A DNA stretch of 64,000 bases from Actinoplanes sandaracinus (GTDB lineage Bacteria; Actinomycetota; Actinomycetes; Mycobacteriales; Micromonosporaceae). How positions within the stretch are numbered: the first letter of the stretch is position 1; the number at the start of each line of letters is the position of its first letter. The notes under the pieces were generated by a model. It searched no databases, had not been told where the DNA came from, and saw nothing but the letters and a program-made list of their open reading frames with translations. Of this stretch, positions 63,869-64,000 are shown piece by piece. The stretch spans positions 186,001 through 250,000 of the forward strand of contig NZ_JASCTH010000003.1 in the NCBI RefSeq assembly GCF_030009775.1, read 5' to 3'. The position numbers and the translations under genes were made by a program.

Positions 63869-64000
63869 TCGTTTTCCGAGGAAATGCACACCTCGCAGGG
63901 AATCGGCGACGATCCTGAGAAGTTCGAACCATGGGGTGACCCCGGGGCTCGTTCGACGTGGGCGTGCGGGCAGGAGTAAGTTCGATTGCCCCCTTCGCGC

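Overview
The window is a high-GC actinobacterial chromosome segment. Gene content and protein style point to a Micromonosporaceae member, most likely Actinoplanes or a close relative (inference). Support includes strong GC bias at third codon positions, frequent GTG starts, a GlnE/GlnA2 pair, a homodimeric AceE, a FasR-fabD-fabH-acpP-fabF cluster and an adjacent DUF3145 gene. Much of the core order recalls the Mycobacterium tuberculosis stretch glnE-glnA2-panB ... RNase H/phosphatase-zinc ribbon-NIF3 ... ahpE-DUF3052-aceE-fasR-fabD-acpP-kas. The window is therefore conserved housekeeping chromosome with accessory genes set into it. No insertion sequence, prophage, CRISPR array or rRNA operon was found.

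Layout. 1-13800: nitrogen and cofactor genes (glnE, a class I amidotransferase, glnA2, nadE, panB), small enzymes and regulators, an ECF sigma factor with a membrane partner, and an RNB exoribonuclease carrying a low-complexity insert. 14057-19576: one uninterrupted 1839-codon gene for a giant Ala/Lys/Thr repeat protein resembling histone H1, with a basic-acidic-basic layout; this is the most unusual item here. 19690-26530: a small gene, asd, a methyltransferase, an M15 peptidase, ribA, a membrane permease, a PLP lyase and a GAPDH homologue without its usual catalytic residues. 26630-30050: an accessory patch holding a one-domain TIR protein, the RNase P RNA gene (rnpB), a frameshifted pentapeptide-repeat membrane protein and a DUF2637 protein. 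30350-41850: a sodium:solute symporter pair, a chitinase, the RNase H/zinc-ribbon/NIF3 operon, a flavoprotein, an XRE regulator diverging from a catalytically altered prim-pol protein, a DUF402 protein, tRNA-Val and a peroxiredoxin. 41940-51380: DUF3052, a fused alpha/beta 2-oxoacid dehydrogenase E1, YjbQ, aceE, a DHFR-like reductase, a winged-helix protein and gltX. 51670-64000: a secreted membrane-anchored protein, a TetR regulator, the FAS-II operon under FasR, a NagZ-type lipoprotein, DUF3145, a small conserved gene, a beta-carbonic anhydrase and an alpha/beta hydrolase.

How the parts work together. AceE makes acetyl-CoA, which feeds the fab cluster; FasR, encoded directly upstream, probably controls that cluster through a perfect 17-bp palindrome before fabD. 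GlnE and GlnA2 belong to glutamine metabolism, and the GlnA2 here lacks the usual adenylylation tyrosine. NagZ and the GH18 chitinase point to cell-wall recycling and chitin use. A palindrome with core TGCAAGTTGCA occurs twice, between the GAPDH-like and TIR genes and between the XRE and prim-pol-like genes, about 80 bp before the plus-strand start each time. This suggests a shared regulator.

All calls come from reading the sequence; no database search was run. Start codons other than the longest possible ones were chosen from ribosome-binding sites and family lengths.
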